Below are positions 34,090 through 42,908 of a DNA stretch of 64,000 bases, in pieces. The notes under the pieces were generated by a model. That model had not been told where the DNA came from. It saw nothing but the letters and a program-made list of their open reading frames with translations, and made no database searches. The position numbers were made by a program, and so were the translations under genes. How positions within the stretch are numbered: position 1 is the stretch's first letter; every line of letters begins with the position of its first letter. Source of the stretch: Kitasatospora phosalacinea (GTDB taxonomy: Bacteria > Actinomycetota > Actinomycetes > Streptomycetales > Streptomycetaceae); assembly GCF_000717185.1 (NCBI RefSeq), contig NZ_JNYE01000004.1, forward strand, positions 62,001-126,000, in the 5' to 3' direction.

Positions 34090-37000
34090 GTGTCCGACAG
34101 CTTCGCCCACCTGCACGTCCACACCGAGTACTCGATGCTGGACGGCGCCGCGAAGAACGGGAAGCTGTTCGCCGAGGCGGAGAGACAGGGCATGCCCGCG
34201 ATCGCGATGAGCGACCACGGCAACATGTTCGGCGCGTACGAGTTCTTCCACGCGGCCGCGAAGACCGCGGTGAAGCCGATCATCGGCATCGAGGCGTACG
34301 TGGCGCCGGGTTCGCGGTTCGAGAAGAAGCAGGTGTTCTGGTCGCCGGGCGGTCAGCGGCCGACGGGCGCGGACGGCGAGGGCGGCAAGGACGTCTCCGG
34401 TGGCGGCCGCTACACGCACATGACGATGTGGGCGCAGAACGCGACCGGGCTGCGCAACCTGTTCCGGCTCTCCTCGCTCGCGTCGATGGAGGGCTACTAC
34501 ATGAAGCCCCGGATGGACCGGGAGCTGATCGCCGCCAACGCGGGCGGCATCATCGCGACCACCGGCTGCCCGTCCGGGGAGGTGCAGACCCGGCTGCGGC
34601 TGGGCCAGTACGAGGAGGCGGTGAAGGCGGCCGCCGCGTACCAGGACATCTTCGGGAAGGAGAACTACTTCCTGGAGCTGATGGACCACGGCCTGTCCAT
34701 CGAGCAGGACGTCCGCGCCGACCTGCTGCGCCTGGCGAAGCAGTTGAACATCCCGCTGCTGGCCACCAACGACTCGCACTACGTGACCGCCGACCAGGCG
34801 GACGCGCACGACAGCCTGCTGTGCGTCGGCGTGGGCAAGAACAAGGACGACCCGAACCGGTTCAAGTTCAACGGCTCGGGCTACTACGTGAAGACCTCCG
34901 AGGAGATGCGCGAGCTGTTCCGCGAGCTCCCCGAGGCCTGCGACAACACCCTGGCGATCGCCGAGCGGATCGAGTCGTACCAGGAGGTGTTCACGTACGT
35001 CGACCGGATGCCGCAGTTCGACGTGCCCGAGGGCGAGACCCAGGCGTCCTTCCTGCGCAAGAAGATCGCCGCGGGGCTGAAGCACCGCTACGGCGACAAC
35101 CCGAGCCAGGAGGTGCTGGACCGGGTCGAGCTGGAGATGGGCGTGATCACCCCGATGGGGTTCGACGCGTACTTCCTCGTGGTCGCCGACATCTGCCAGT
35201 ACGGGCGCGACAACGGCATCCCGGTCGGTCCGGGCCGCGGTTCGGCGGCCGGCTCGATGGTGTCCTACCTGACCGGCATCACCCAGCTCGACCCGCTGGA
35301 GCACGACCTGCTGTTCGAGCGCTTCCTCAACCCGGAGCGCATCAACCCGCCGGACGTCGACATCGACTTCGACGACCGCCAGCGCGACCAGATGGTGCGC
35401 TACGTCACCGACAAGTACGGCTCGGCGTACACCGCGCAGGTCAACACCTTCGGCACCATCAAGGCCAAGGCGGCCGTGAAGGACGCCAACCGGATCCTCG
35501 GCTACCCGTTCTCGATGGGCGACCGGATCACCAAGGCGATGCCGCCGGACGTGATGGGCAAGGGCGTCCCGCTGGCCGACCTGTTCAACGAGAAGCACCC
35601 GCGGTACAACGAGGGCACCGAGATCCGCTCGCTGTACGAGAACGAGCCGGACGTCAAGAAGATCATCGACACCGGCCTCGGCATCGAGGGCCTGATCCGC
35701 GGCACCGGCGTGCACGCGGCCGCGGTGATCCTCTCCTCCACGCCGCTGCTCGACCTGATCCCGCTGCACATGCGGGACAAGGACGGCACCATCATCACCG
35801 GCTTCGACTACCCGTCGTGCGAAGCCATGGGCCTGATCAAGATGGACTTCCTGGGTCTGCGGAACCTGGGCATCATCGACCACTGCATCAAGATCGTGAA
35901 GGCCAACCGGGGCGTCGACGTCGACATCGACAACATCCCGATCGACGACCCCACCACCTACCAGCTGCTCGCCCGCGGCGACACCCTCGGCGTCTTCCAG
36001 CTCGACGGCGGCCCGATGCGCGCCCTGCTGCGCCTGATGAAGCCCACCGAGTTCGCCGACATCTCCGCCGTCTCCGCGCTGTACCGGCCCGGCCCGATGG
36101 GCATGAACTCGCACACCAACTACGCGCTGCGCAAGAACGGCCAGCAGGAGATCGTCCCGATCCACCCCGAGCTGGAGGAGCCCCTCAAGGAGGTCCTCGG
36201 CCCCACCTACGGCCTGATCGTCTACCAGGAGCAGGTGCAGCGCGCCGCGCAGGTGCTGGCCGGGTACTCGCTCGGACAGGCCGACCTGCTGCGCCGCGCG
36301 ATGGGCAAGAAGAAGAAGGAGGTGCTGGAGAAGGAGTTCGTGCCCTTCCACGCGGGCTGCAAGGAGCGCGGCTACTCGGACGAGGCGATCCAGGCCGTCT
36401 GGGACGTGCTGGTGCCGTTCGCCGGGTACGCCTTCAACAAGTCGCACTCGGCCGCGTACGGCCTGGTCTCGTACCAGACCGCCTACCTGAAGGCGAACTA
36501 CCCCGCCGAGTACATGGCCGCCCTGCTCACCTCGGTCGCCGACGACAAGGACAAGATGGCCGTCTACCTGGCCGAGTGCCGGGCGATGGGCATCCGGATC
36601 CTCTCCCCGGACGTCAACGAGTCCGTCGTCGACTTCACCGCCGTCGGCAGCGACGTCCGCTTCGGCCTCAAGGCGGTGCGCAACGTCGGCGTCCCGGTGA
36701 TCGAGTCGCTGGTCGCGACCCGGGAGGCGAAGGGCAAGTACACCTCCTTCGCCGACTTCCTGGACAAGGTCGAGCTGGTCGTCTGCAACAAGCGCACCGT
36801 CGACTCGCTGGTCAAGGCCGGCGCCTTCGACTCGCTCGGCCACACCCGGCTCTCGCTCAGCACCGTCCACGAGAGCGCGATCGACGCCGTCACCGGCCTC
36901 AAGAAGCAGCAGGCGATCGGCCAGGACGACCTGTTCGCGATGCTCGGCGGTGACGACACCCCCGCCATCGGCCTGGACTTCCAGCTCACCGACCGCGAGT

Positions 37001-37641
37001 GGCCGCGCAAGCAACTCCTCGGCCTGGAACGGGAGATGCTCGGCCTGTACGTCTCCAGCCACCCGCTGGACGGCGCCGAGCACATCCTCACCAAGAACCG
37101 CGACGTCTCGCTCGTCGACCTGCTGAACTCCGGCCGCACCGAGGGCGAGGTCCGGCTCTCCGGCCTGATCACCGGCGTCGACCGGCGGATCAACAAGGCC
37201 GGCAACGCCTGGGCGATCATCACCCTCGCCGACCGCGACGGCTCCATCGAGGTGCTGTTCTTCCCCGCCGCCTACCAGCTGATGTCCGCCCAGATGGTCG
37301 AGGACAACGTCATCTCCGTCCGCGGCCGCCTCAACGAGCGCGACGGCTCGCTCAGCATCTTCGGCCAGGAGATCACCACCCTGGACATGTCCTCCGCCGA
37401 ACTCGGCACCAAGCCCCCCGTCCAGATCACCGCCCCCGTCGGCCGCCTCACCCCCGACGTCGTCGCCGAACTCAGGACCACCCTCCTCGCCCACCCCGGC
37501 GACGTCCCCATCCGCCTGCTCACCACCGGCTGGGACAAGAACACCCTCTACGAGCTCGGCTTCACCGTGAACCCCGACAACGGCCTCGCCTCCGACATCA
37601 AGACCTTCCTCGGCCCGCACTGCTGGCAGGGCACCGTCTGA
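34090..37641 (+). CDS. dnaE: DNA polymerase III alpha subunit
   Basis: A 1183-residue replicative DNA polymerase catalytic subunit, full length for actinobacterial DnaE1. The N-terminal PHP domain opens with HLHVHTEYSMLDG (near 6-18) and SDHGNMFGAYEF. The palm has PVGPGRGSAAGS, and catalytic Asp424/Asp426 in PDVDIDFDD with Asp586 in KMDFLGLRN. Fingers and beta-binding regions follow (KSHSAAYGLVSYQTAYLKANYPAEY near 785). A C-terminal OB domain (EVRLSGLITGVDRRINKAGNAWAII, near 1020) and tau-binding tail complete it. It copies the chromosome in the holoenzyme. The start is a GTG after GAGGAGCGC. It is a single-gene unit among accessory genes. Confidence 0.97.
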   Translation: MSDSFAHLHVHTEYSMLDGAAKNGKLFAEAERQGMPAIAMSDHGNMFGAYEFFHAAAKTAVKPIIGIEAYVAPGSRFEKKQVFWSPGGQRPTGADGEGGKDVSGGGRYTHMTMWAQNATGLRNLFRLSSLASMEGYYMKPRMDRELIAANAGGIIATTGCPSGEVQTRLRLGQYEEAVKAAAAYQDIFGKENYFLELMDHGLSIEQDVRADLLRLAKQLNIPLLATNDSHYVTADQADAHDSLLCVGVGKNKDDPNRFKFNGSGYYVKTSEEMRELFRELPEACDNTLAIAERIESYQEVFTYVDRMPQFDVPEGETQASFLRKKIAAGLKHRYGDNPSQEVLDRVELEMGVITPMGFDAYFLVVADICQYGRDNGIPVGPGRGSAAGSMVSYLTGITQLDPLEHDLLFERFLNPERINPPDVDIDFDDRQRDQMVRYVTDKYGSAYTAQVNTFGTIKAKAAVKDANRILGYPFSMGDRITKAMPPDVMGKGVPLADLFNEKHPRYNEGTEIRSLYENEPDVKKIIDTGLGIEGLIRGTGVHAAAVILSSTPLLDLIPLHMRDKDGTIITGFDYPSCEAMGLIKMDFLGLRNLGIIDHCIKIVKANRGVDVDIDNIPIDDPTTYQLLARGDTLGVFQLDGGPMRALLRLMKPTEFADISAVSALYRPGPMGMNSHTNYALRKNGQQEIVPIHPELEEPLKEVLGPTYGLIVYQEQVQRAAQVLAGYSLGQADLLRRAMGKKKKEVLEKEFVPFHAGCKERGYSDEAIQAVWDVLVPFAGYAFNKSHSAAYGLVSYQTAYLKANYPAEYMAALLTSVADDKDKMAVYLAECRAMGIRILSPDVNESVVDFTAVGSDVRFGLKAVRNVGVPVIESLVATREAKGKYTSFADFLDKVELVVCNKRTVDSLVKAGAFDSLGHTRLSLSTVHESAIDAVTGLKKQQAIGQDDLFAMLGGDDTPAIGLDFQLTDREWPRKQLLGLEREMLGLYVSSHPLDGAEHILTKNRDVSLVDLLNSGRTEGEVRLSGLITGVDRRINKAGNAWAIITLADRDGSIEVLFFPAAYQLMSAQMVEDNVISVRGRLNERDGSLSIFGQEITTLDMSSAELGTKPPVQITAPVGRLTPDVVAELRTTLLAHPGDVPIRLLTTGWDKNTLYELGFTVNPDNGLASDIKTFLGPHCWQGTV

Positions 37642-37710
37642 CGCCCCCGGCCCTCCGTCGCCCCGCCCCGGCGCCCCGCCCCGGCGTGCCGTCAGGGGTG
37701 GGGCGGTCAG

Positions 37711-37755
37711 GGGGCGTGCCGTCAGGGGGCGTGCCGTCAGGGGGCGTGCCGTCAG
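37711..37755. repeat. 15-nt tandem repeat (three exact copies) at the 3' end of the LuxR gene
   Basis: Unit GGGGCGTGCCGTCAG repeats exactly at 37711, 37726 and 37741, with a degenerate copy from 37684. The last copy holds the TCA that is the stop codon of the minus-strand LuxR gene. Confidence 0.85.
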
Positions 37756-40700
37756 GGGGTGGGGCGGCGCAGGGCCCGGCGGGTGGTGCGGAGTTTGCGG
37801 AGGACCGCGGCGACGTGGTGTTCGGCGGTGCGTTCGGAGACGTAGAGGGCGGCGGCGATGTCCTTGTTCCGGGCGCCTTCGGCGAGCAGGTCGGCGACCT
37901 GGCGTTCGCGGGGGGAGAGGGTGTCGGCGGGGTCGCCGGGGGTGCGCGGGACGGGGCCGAGGGTGCGCAGGTGGCGGCGGCAGCGGGAGGCGTCGCTGAC
38001 GGCGCCGAGCCGGTCGAAGGTGTCGGTCGCGGCGGTCAGCAGGGGGGCGGCGGCGGTGGCGGGCCCGGCGAGGGCGGCGCGTTCGGCGGCGAGGGCGGCG
38101 GGGTGGGGGCGGCCGACGGCCCGCCAGGTGTCGCGGCAGCGGAGGAAGGCGGCGGCCGCGGCGGCCGGGGTGTCGGCGAGCAGGCCGGTGGCGTGGTGGT
38201 GCTCGGCGTGCCCGGCGGGGGACGCGAGCCCTTCGAGTCCGGCGGCGTGTTCGGCGGCGAGGGCGGTGGCGGTGTCCCGGTCGCCGCGGCGCAGGGCGGT
38301 GTCGACGGCGGTGGGCAGCAGGTCGAAGGCGAACGGCCAGAGTTCGCGGCGGCGCAGCAGGCGCAGCGCGGGGGCGAGGGTCCGCCAGGCGGTGTCGGGG
38401 TCGTCCTGGTCGAGGTGGAGGCGGGCCAGGCCGGCGGCGGAGGGCAGGGCGAGGACGCTGGTGGCGTCCTGGTCGAGGGCGCGGCGGAAGTGTTCGGCGG
38501 CGCGGGCGGTGCGGCCGCGGGCGGCGGCGATGCGGCCCCGGGCGGCGGCGAGGAGTCCGGTGTCGGCGACGGGGCTGTCGGGGAAGCGCAGCCGGTAGGC
38601 GGCGAGGGCCCGGTCGAAGCGGGTCCACCGGCCGGCCGCCCAGTCGAGCAGGACGGGGTAGCTGTGGGCGTAGGCGGCGAGGCCGTCGAGGCCGGCCCGG
38701 GCGCAGAGGGCGGCGGACTCCTCGGCCCAGGCCCGGACCTGCGCGTCGTGGCCAGTGCAGCAGCCGATCTCGGCGGCGTTGGAGAGGCTGATGGCGGTGT
38801 AGGAGACGATCTTGGGGTTGTCGTCGTGCCGGGGCAGGGCGGCGAGCAGGTCGGGGATCCCGGGGGTGGCGCAGACGGGGAGGGAGACCAGGAGGTTGGT
38901 GTGGACGACGGCGGTGGTCTCCGGGTCGTCGACGCGTTCCAGCAGGGCGAGGGCGCGGTCCATCCAGCGGCGGCGTTCGGCGGCGGTGGCGTCGCCGGTG
39001 TCCATGGCGGCGATGACGGCCAGCGTCTTGGCCGCGTGCCGGGGGTTGTCGGCCGCCAACTCGACGGCGGCTTCCTCGAGTTCGGGGACGCCGTGGGAGC
39101 CGCCGAGACTCGTCCGGAGGATGTTGCCGAGCCGGGCGCGGATCTCGCCGCGGACGGCCGGGGTGAGGCCGGGGGTGTCGATGATGCGGCGCAGCGCGTC
39201 GGTGCTGGCCCCGGCTTCGGCGGTGTAGGCGACGGCTTCGGCCAGCGAGCGGGCGGCGGTGCCGAGTTCGTCGGCGGGCAGGCCGGGGTGGTCGACGATC
39301 TGGCGGAGCAGCAGGGCGGCGGTGCCGAGGTCGCCGACCTCCATGGCCCGGTCGGCGGCGGCGCGGGCGTGCTCCAGCCAGCGGGCGGTGTCGCCGAGCG
39401 CCTTGGTGTGGTGGGCGATCTGCACCAGGGGCGGCGGGTCCTGGGCGGTGAGCAGGCCGAGGACGCGGCGGTGCAGCCGGGTCCGGGCCGGTCCCGGCAG
39501 GGCGTCGTGGACGGAGCGGCGGGCCAGGGCGTGCGAGAAGCCGTAGCGGTCGGGGCCGTGCTCGACCAGGACGGAGCGGTCCAGGGCGTCGGTCAGGGCG
39601 GCGGCGGCGCGGTCGGCGGGGAGGTCGGCGGCCGCGGCGAGCAGACTCTCGGGGGCGGGGACGGCGAGGACGGCGGCGGCGTCGACCAGGGCGGCGGCGT
39701 CGGGGGTGAGCCGTTCGATCCGGGCGGCGAGCACCTCGCGCAGGCTGCGGGGGACGCCGAGCAGGTCGGGGCGGCGGTCGGCGCCGGGGTGGGCCCCGAG
39801 GGTGACCAGGTCCTCGACGGCGATCAGCGGCAGTCCGTGGCTGCGCTCGTACAGGGCGCCGGTGAGCTGCCGGGCGCCGTCCGGTCCGAGGACGGAGCCA
39901 GCCAGGGCGGCGAGGGCGGGCCGGTCCAGCCGGTGCAGGTCCAGGTCGCCGAGGGCCGTTCCGGCGGGGCGGCGCAGTTCCCGGCCGAGCAGCGGGCCGT
40001 GCACCTCCTCGCCGCGGTAGGTCAGCAGCAGGGCGACGTCCTCGGGCAGGCTGCCGGCCAGCAGCAGGAGGAGTTCGCGGGTGGCGTCGTCGGCCCAGTG
40101 GACGTCCTCGACGACCAGGACGACGGGGGCGGCGGCCGTGAGCAGGGCCCGGGCCGCGTTCAGGACGGCCTGGCGCTGCTCACCGGGGCCCGCGGGTTCG
40201 GCGGGCGGCGCGGGGAGCCGGCCCGCGAGACGGGGCAGCAGCGGGGCGAGCGCCGCGGTGGCGGCCCCGAGCCGGGCCTCGGGGGGCAGCAGCGGGCCGA
40301 GGGCGTCGAGGGCGTCGATGACGGGTCCGAAGGGCAGCGGTTCGCGCAGCGGGTGACAGCCGCCGGTGACAGTACCGACCCCGAGGCCCCGCAGCACGTC
40401 CGCGGCCTCGGCGACCAGCCGGGTCTTACCGATCCCGGCTTCGCCCTGCACCAACGCCACGGCCGGGCGGGACGTCAGCAGGTCGACGAGCCACGCGAGT
40501 TCGCGTGCGCGGCCGACGAAGGCGAAACCGGACGCGGACGCGGAGACGGGGGCAGGGACGGGGGCGGAGGCGGAGGCCGGGGCAGACGCGGAGACGGGGG
40601 CGGGGGCAGGGACGGGGGCGGAGGCCGGGGCCGACGCGGAACCGGAGCCGGAGCCGGACGCGGAGCGGGACCCGGCGGCGGAGCCGGACCCGGACGTGGG

Positions 40701-40934
40701 GGCAGGGGCGGACGCAGAGCCGGACCCGGACCCGGCGGCGGAACGGGAGCCGGAGGCGGAGCCGGACCCGGAGGCAGAGCCGGACTCGGAGGCAGAACGG
40801 GAGCCGGAGGCAGAGCCGGACCCGGAGGCAGAACGGGAGCCGGAGCGGGAGCCGGAGGCAGAGCCGGACCCGGGACTGGACGCGGAGTCGGGCCGTTCCG
40901 TCGCGCGTCCCGGGCGTCGTTCCGTGCCAGCCAT
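37752..40934 (-). CDS. LuxR-family ATPase (LAL/MalT-like) transcriptional regulator
   Basis: A 1060-residue large ATP-binding LuxR regulator. Residues ~17-136 are a low-complexity region of Ser-Gly, Ser-Ala and Pro-Ala pairs. An AAA/STAND ATPase follows: [15 protein letters not shown], Walker [10 protein letters not shown] (near 164) and Walker [14 protein letters not shown] (near 275). A TPR-like helical region spans ~500-950, and the C-terminus is the LuxR helix-turn-helix ([43 protein letters not shown], near 1000-1045). Such proteins commonly activate antibiotic or sugar genes; targets here are unknown. AGGAGCGG precedes the ATG at 40934. The tandem GC repeat array explains the low-complexity head. 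Confidence 0.88.
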   Translation of the reverse strand: MAGTERRPGRATERPDSASSPGSGSASGSRSGSRSASGSGSASGSRSASESGSASGSGSASGSRSAAGSGSGSASAPAPTSGSGSAAGSRSASGSGSGSASAPASAPVPAPAPVSASAPASASAPVPAPVSASASGFAFVGRARELAWLVDLLTSRPAVALVQGEAGIGKTRLVAEAADVLRGLGVGTVTGGCHPLREPLPFGPVIDALDALGPLLPPEARLGAATAALAPLLPRLAGRLPAPPAEPAGPGEQRQAVLNAARALLTAAAPVVLVVEDVHWADDATRELLLLLAGSLPEDVALLLTYRGEEVHGPLLGRELRRPAGTALGDLDLHRLDRPALAALAGSVLGPDGARQLTGALYERSHGLPLIAVEDLVTLGAHPGADRRPDLLGVPRSLREVLAARIERLTPDAAALVDAAAVLAVPAPESLLAAAADLPADRAAAALTDALDRSVLVEHGPDRYGFSHALARRSVHDALPGPARTRLHRRVLGLLTAQDPPPLVQIAHHTKALGDTARWLEHARAAADRAMEVGDLGTAALLLRQIVDHPGLPADELGTAARSLAEAVAYTAEAGASTDALRRIIDTPGLTPAVRGEIRARLGNILRTSLGGSHGVPELEEAAVELAADNPRHAAKTLAVIAAMDTGDATAAERRRWMDRALALLERVDDPETTAVVHTNLLVSLPVCATPGIPDLLAALPRHDDNPKIVSYTAISLSNAAEIGCCTGHDAQVRAWAEESAALCARAGLDGLAAYAHSYPVLLDWAAGRWTRFDRALAAYRLRFPDSPVADTGLLAAARGRIAAARGRTARAAEHFRRALDQDATSVLALPSAAGLARLHLDQDDPDTAWRTLAPALRLLRRRELWPFAFDLLPTAVDTALRRGDRDTATALAAEHAAGLEGLASPAGHAEHHHATGLLADTPAAAAAAFLRCRDTWRAVGRPHPAALAAERAALAGPATAAAPLLTAATDTFDRLGAVSDASRCRRHLRTLGPVPRTPGDPADTLSPRERQVADLLAEGARNKDIAAALYVSERTAEHHVAAVLRKLRTTRRALRRPTP
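40527..40886. repeat. Coding minisatellite in the LuxR gene
   Basis: About 360 bp of repeated GGAGCCGGACGCGGA-like units encode the Ser/Gly/Ala/Pro pairs of the regulator's N-terminus. The opposite strand is also open and reads as Asp/Glu/Pro repeats, a by-product of the composition. Confidence 0.8.
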
Positions 40935-41064
40935 CTGCCGCTCCTGACCGCCTGGCCCCGGGGCCGCCCGCTCCCGGCCGCGGTGACCGCGATTGCCACC
41001 GTGGGCGCCTGCCCTCACGCTACTGCGCTTCCCGGTCCGTGTCCGTCCGGTACGGCACCCCCGC

Positions 41065-41210
41065 CGCACGGCACCCCCGCCGCACGGCACCCCCGCCGGA
41101 CGGCGTCCGGGCCCCCGGACCTCCGGGCCCCCAGACCTCCGGACCCCCGGACCCCCGGACCCCCGGACCCCCGGACCCCCGGGCCCCCGGGCCTCCGGGC
41201 CTCCGGAGAA
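41065..41210. repeat. GC-rich minisatellite upstream of a small gene
   Basis: Two kinds of short repeats, CGGCACCCCCGCCGCA (three copies, about 41050-41100) and ACCCCCGG/CCTCCGGG units (about 41108-41210), fill most of the 422-bp gap between the divergent LuxR gene and the small gene at 41357. Strong secondary structure is likely. No promoter motif was found. Confidence 0.7.
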
Positions 41211-41356
41211 TGGCAATCACCCAGGTGGGATCCGGAACTACCTATGCCCGGGCCGCCATGTCACGGGAATGGGTACTTCCGTGCCTTCCCCGGGGTCCGG
41301 GCCTGGACTTCCCTGGAAGCACCAGCACCGTCCGCACCATCCGGAGGCGAGCAGCC

Positions 41357-41737
41357 ATGAACCCCAGGACCCGCCCGGCGGCCAGCCGTCCCACTGCCAT
41401 CTACCTGCGCTGCTACCCGTACGACGCCGGGTTCCTGCTGGACTTCTGGGGTGCGCTGAGCCGCTACGCGCTGGCGGCCGGGCTGGGTGAGGCCACGGTC
41501 TTCCTGGACAACGGGCGCGGTTCCCACGAGCCGCTGGCCGCCCTGGAGTCGCTGCTGTCCGCCGCCGCGGCGGGGCGGGTCTCGGCGGTGGTGGTGCCGG
41601 GGCCGTTCGTCTTCTCGCTGGACGACGCGCAGGCCGATGCGACGGTGCGCCGCTTCGAGGCGGCGGGGTGCGCGGTCCACGAGTTGCCGCGCCCGCACCG
41701 GCGGCTGGCTTCCGCGCGGTTCGCCGGGGCGCGCTGA
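41357..41737 (+). CDS. Small protein, resolvase-fold-like, unknown function
   Basis: A 126-residue soluble protein. The pattern IYLRCYPYD, WGALSRYALAAGLGEATVFLDNGRG, ALESLLSAAAAGRVSAVVVPGPFVFSLDDAQADATVRRFEAAGCAVHEL resembles the alpha/beta catalytic domain of serine recombinases (short Tyr/Leu/Arg strand, a DN-x-G loop, and a VV-x-x-x-R/F-like strand). However, the recombinase active Ser and Arg residues are not seen where expected, and no DNA-binding domain follows. It may be a degenerate or repurposed domain. GAGGCGAGCAGCC precedes the ATG. Role unknown. Confidence 0.55.
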   Translation: MNPRTRPAASRPTAIYLRCYPYDAGFLLDFWGALSRYALAAGLGEATVFLDNGRGSHEPLAALESLLSAAAAGRVSAVVVPGPFVFSLDDAQADATVRRFEAAGCAVHELPRPHRRLASARFAGAR

Positions 41738-41769
41738 GCGGCGCGGCGGGTGGCGCGCCCTCGTGGGCG

Positions 41770-42570
41770 CTACGGCGCGTCGGCCACGATCAGCCGTCCG
41801 ACCTGTTCGCCGAGGACGGCCCGGGCGGTCGGGTCCAGGCCGGAGTCGGTGACGAAGCAGTCGAGTTCGTTCAGGGTGGCGAAGGCGCTCAGGCCGACCA
41901 CGCCCCACTTGCTGTGGTCGGCGACGGCCACCACGCGGCGGGCGGAGGCGATCAGGGCCCGGTTGGTCTGGGCCTCGGCGAGGTTGGGCGTGGTGAGTCC
42001 GGTCCGTTCGGAGACGCCGTGCGCGCCGATGAGCAGGACGTCGACGTGCAGCGAGCGGATCGCCTGGTCGGCCAGCGGGCCGACGAGGGCGGCGGAGGGG
42101 GTGGGGGTGCCGCCGGTGAGGAGCAGGGTGGGGCCGGTGCCGGGGTGCTTGGCGGTGTGTTCGCGGAGCAGGTCGGCCACCGGTAGCGAGTTGGTGACGA
42201 CGGTCAGGCCGCGGACGTCCAGCAGGCGGCTGGCCACCGCGTGGGCGGTGGTGCCGGCCGAGACCGCCACCACGCTGCCGGGTTCGACCAGGGCCACCGC
42301 GGCGTCGGCCAGGGCGGCCTTGGCCGCGGACTCGCGCTGCGTCTTGGCCTCGAAGCCGGGTTCCTCGGCGCGGGCGCCGCTGGCCACCGCGCCGCCGTAG
42401 ATCTTCTCCACCTCGCCCGCCCTGGCCAGTTCGTCCAGGTCCCGGCGGATCGTCATGTCGGAGACGCCGAACTGCTCCACCAAGTCGGCGACCCGGACGG
42501 CGCCCGTCCGGCGCACCAGGTCGAGGATCAGCGCCCGGCGCTGGGGGCCGAGCAGGGCCTGGTCGGCCAC
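41770..42570 (-). CDS. DeoR-family sugar regulator
   Basis: A 266-residue DeoR-type repressor. The N-terminal helix-turn-helix is typical (TGAVRVADLVEQFGVSDMTIRRDLDELARAGEVEKIYGGAV, near 22-62), and the C-terminal sensor has the family motif VAVSAGTTAHAVASRL (near 103-118) for sugar phosphates. It is divergent from the GH43 gene 338 bp away. TCAA-type direct repeats in that gap and before the arabinose-type binding-protein gene at 52161 are candidate sites. It probably senses a phosphorylated sugar released from the polysaccharide and controls part of this locus. Sites are described separately. Confidence 0.87.
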   Translation of the reverse strand: MADQALLGPQRRALILDLVRRTGAVRVADLVEQFGVSDMTIRRDLDELARAGEVEKIYGGAVASGARAEEPGFEAKTQRESAAKAALADAAVALVEPGSVVAVSAGTTAHAVASRLLDVRGLTVVTNSLPVADLLREHTAKHPGTGPTLLLTGGTPTPSAALVGPLADQAIRSLHVDVLLIGAHGVSERTGLTTPNLAEAQTNRALIASARRVVAVADHSKWGVVGLSAFATLNELDCFVTDSGLDPTARAVLGEQVGRLIVADAP

Positions 42571-42666
42571 GGGTTCTCCTTCACACCGCTCGGAAGTGGT
42601 TCACGGATCAACAGGATAGTGCGGTTCTGCGCCGTACCGTGCCCACCCCTCCCGCCACCTCCCACT

Positions 42667-42691
42667 AATTCAACACAATCAAACGTTCAAT
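42667..42691. promoter_or_regulatory. Candidate DeoR direct repeats
   Basis: ATTCAACACAATCAAACG and GTTCAATG contain TCAA at 42670, 42679 and 42687 (steps 9 and 8 bp). DeoR proteins often bind such A/T-rich direct repeats. It lies ~100 bp from the deoR start. Similar TTCAAC elements lie at 52215-52250 before the arabinose-type importer. Confidence 0.4.
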
Positions 42692-42803
42692 GCTGCTCGA
42701 AGCATCCCCGCCGCCCACCCGAAAGACATCCACCGAACCGGCATTGAGCTGCGAAAACTCCCCACCGTCCACCCGCCGTCCCGAATCGAAGCCGTCGAAA
42801 CCC

Positions 42804-42832
42804 TTGACACAACCGAACACCGCTCCGAGACT
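42804..42832 (+). promoter_or_regulatory. Candidate promoter of the GH43 gene
   Basis: TTGACA (42804-42809) and GAGACT (42827-42832) are 17 bp apart. The LacI-type site begins 13 bases further downstream, a geometry repeated at 52446. Confidence 0.5.
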
Positions 42833-42845
42833 CTCCCCCAGCCGC

Positions 42846-42861
42846 TTGTTTGCGCCAACAT
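42846..42861. promoter_or_regulatory. LacI-type operator, site C (before GH43)
   Basis: TTGTTTGCGCCAACAT is, read on the minus strand, ATGTTGGCGCAAACAA, matching 14 of 16 bases of the site at 52489. It is a near-palindrome with a central CG, typical of LacI-family operators, and lies just downstream of the candidate -10. Confidence 0.65.
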
Positions 42862-42908
42862 GCTCGACTCCCCCACCCCACCCCCACCCGAAGCCGCGAG
42901 GTACCCCC

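Noticed and set aside
33394..38628. Very long minus-strand open frame (about 1744 codons) across dnaE
   Set aside because: It is antisense to dnaE and the LuxR gene. High GC removes stops; the translation is Arg/Pro/His-rich without domains.
40366..40947. Acidic Asp/Glu/Pro-repeat frame on the plus strand
   Set aside because: It is the complement of the LuxR minisatellite. No ribosome site, no conserved domain and the minus-strand frame fits a clear protein.
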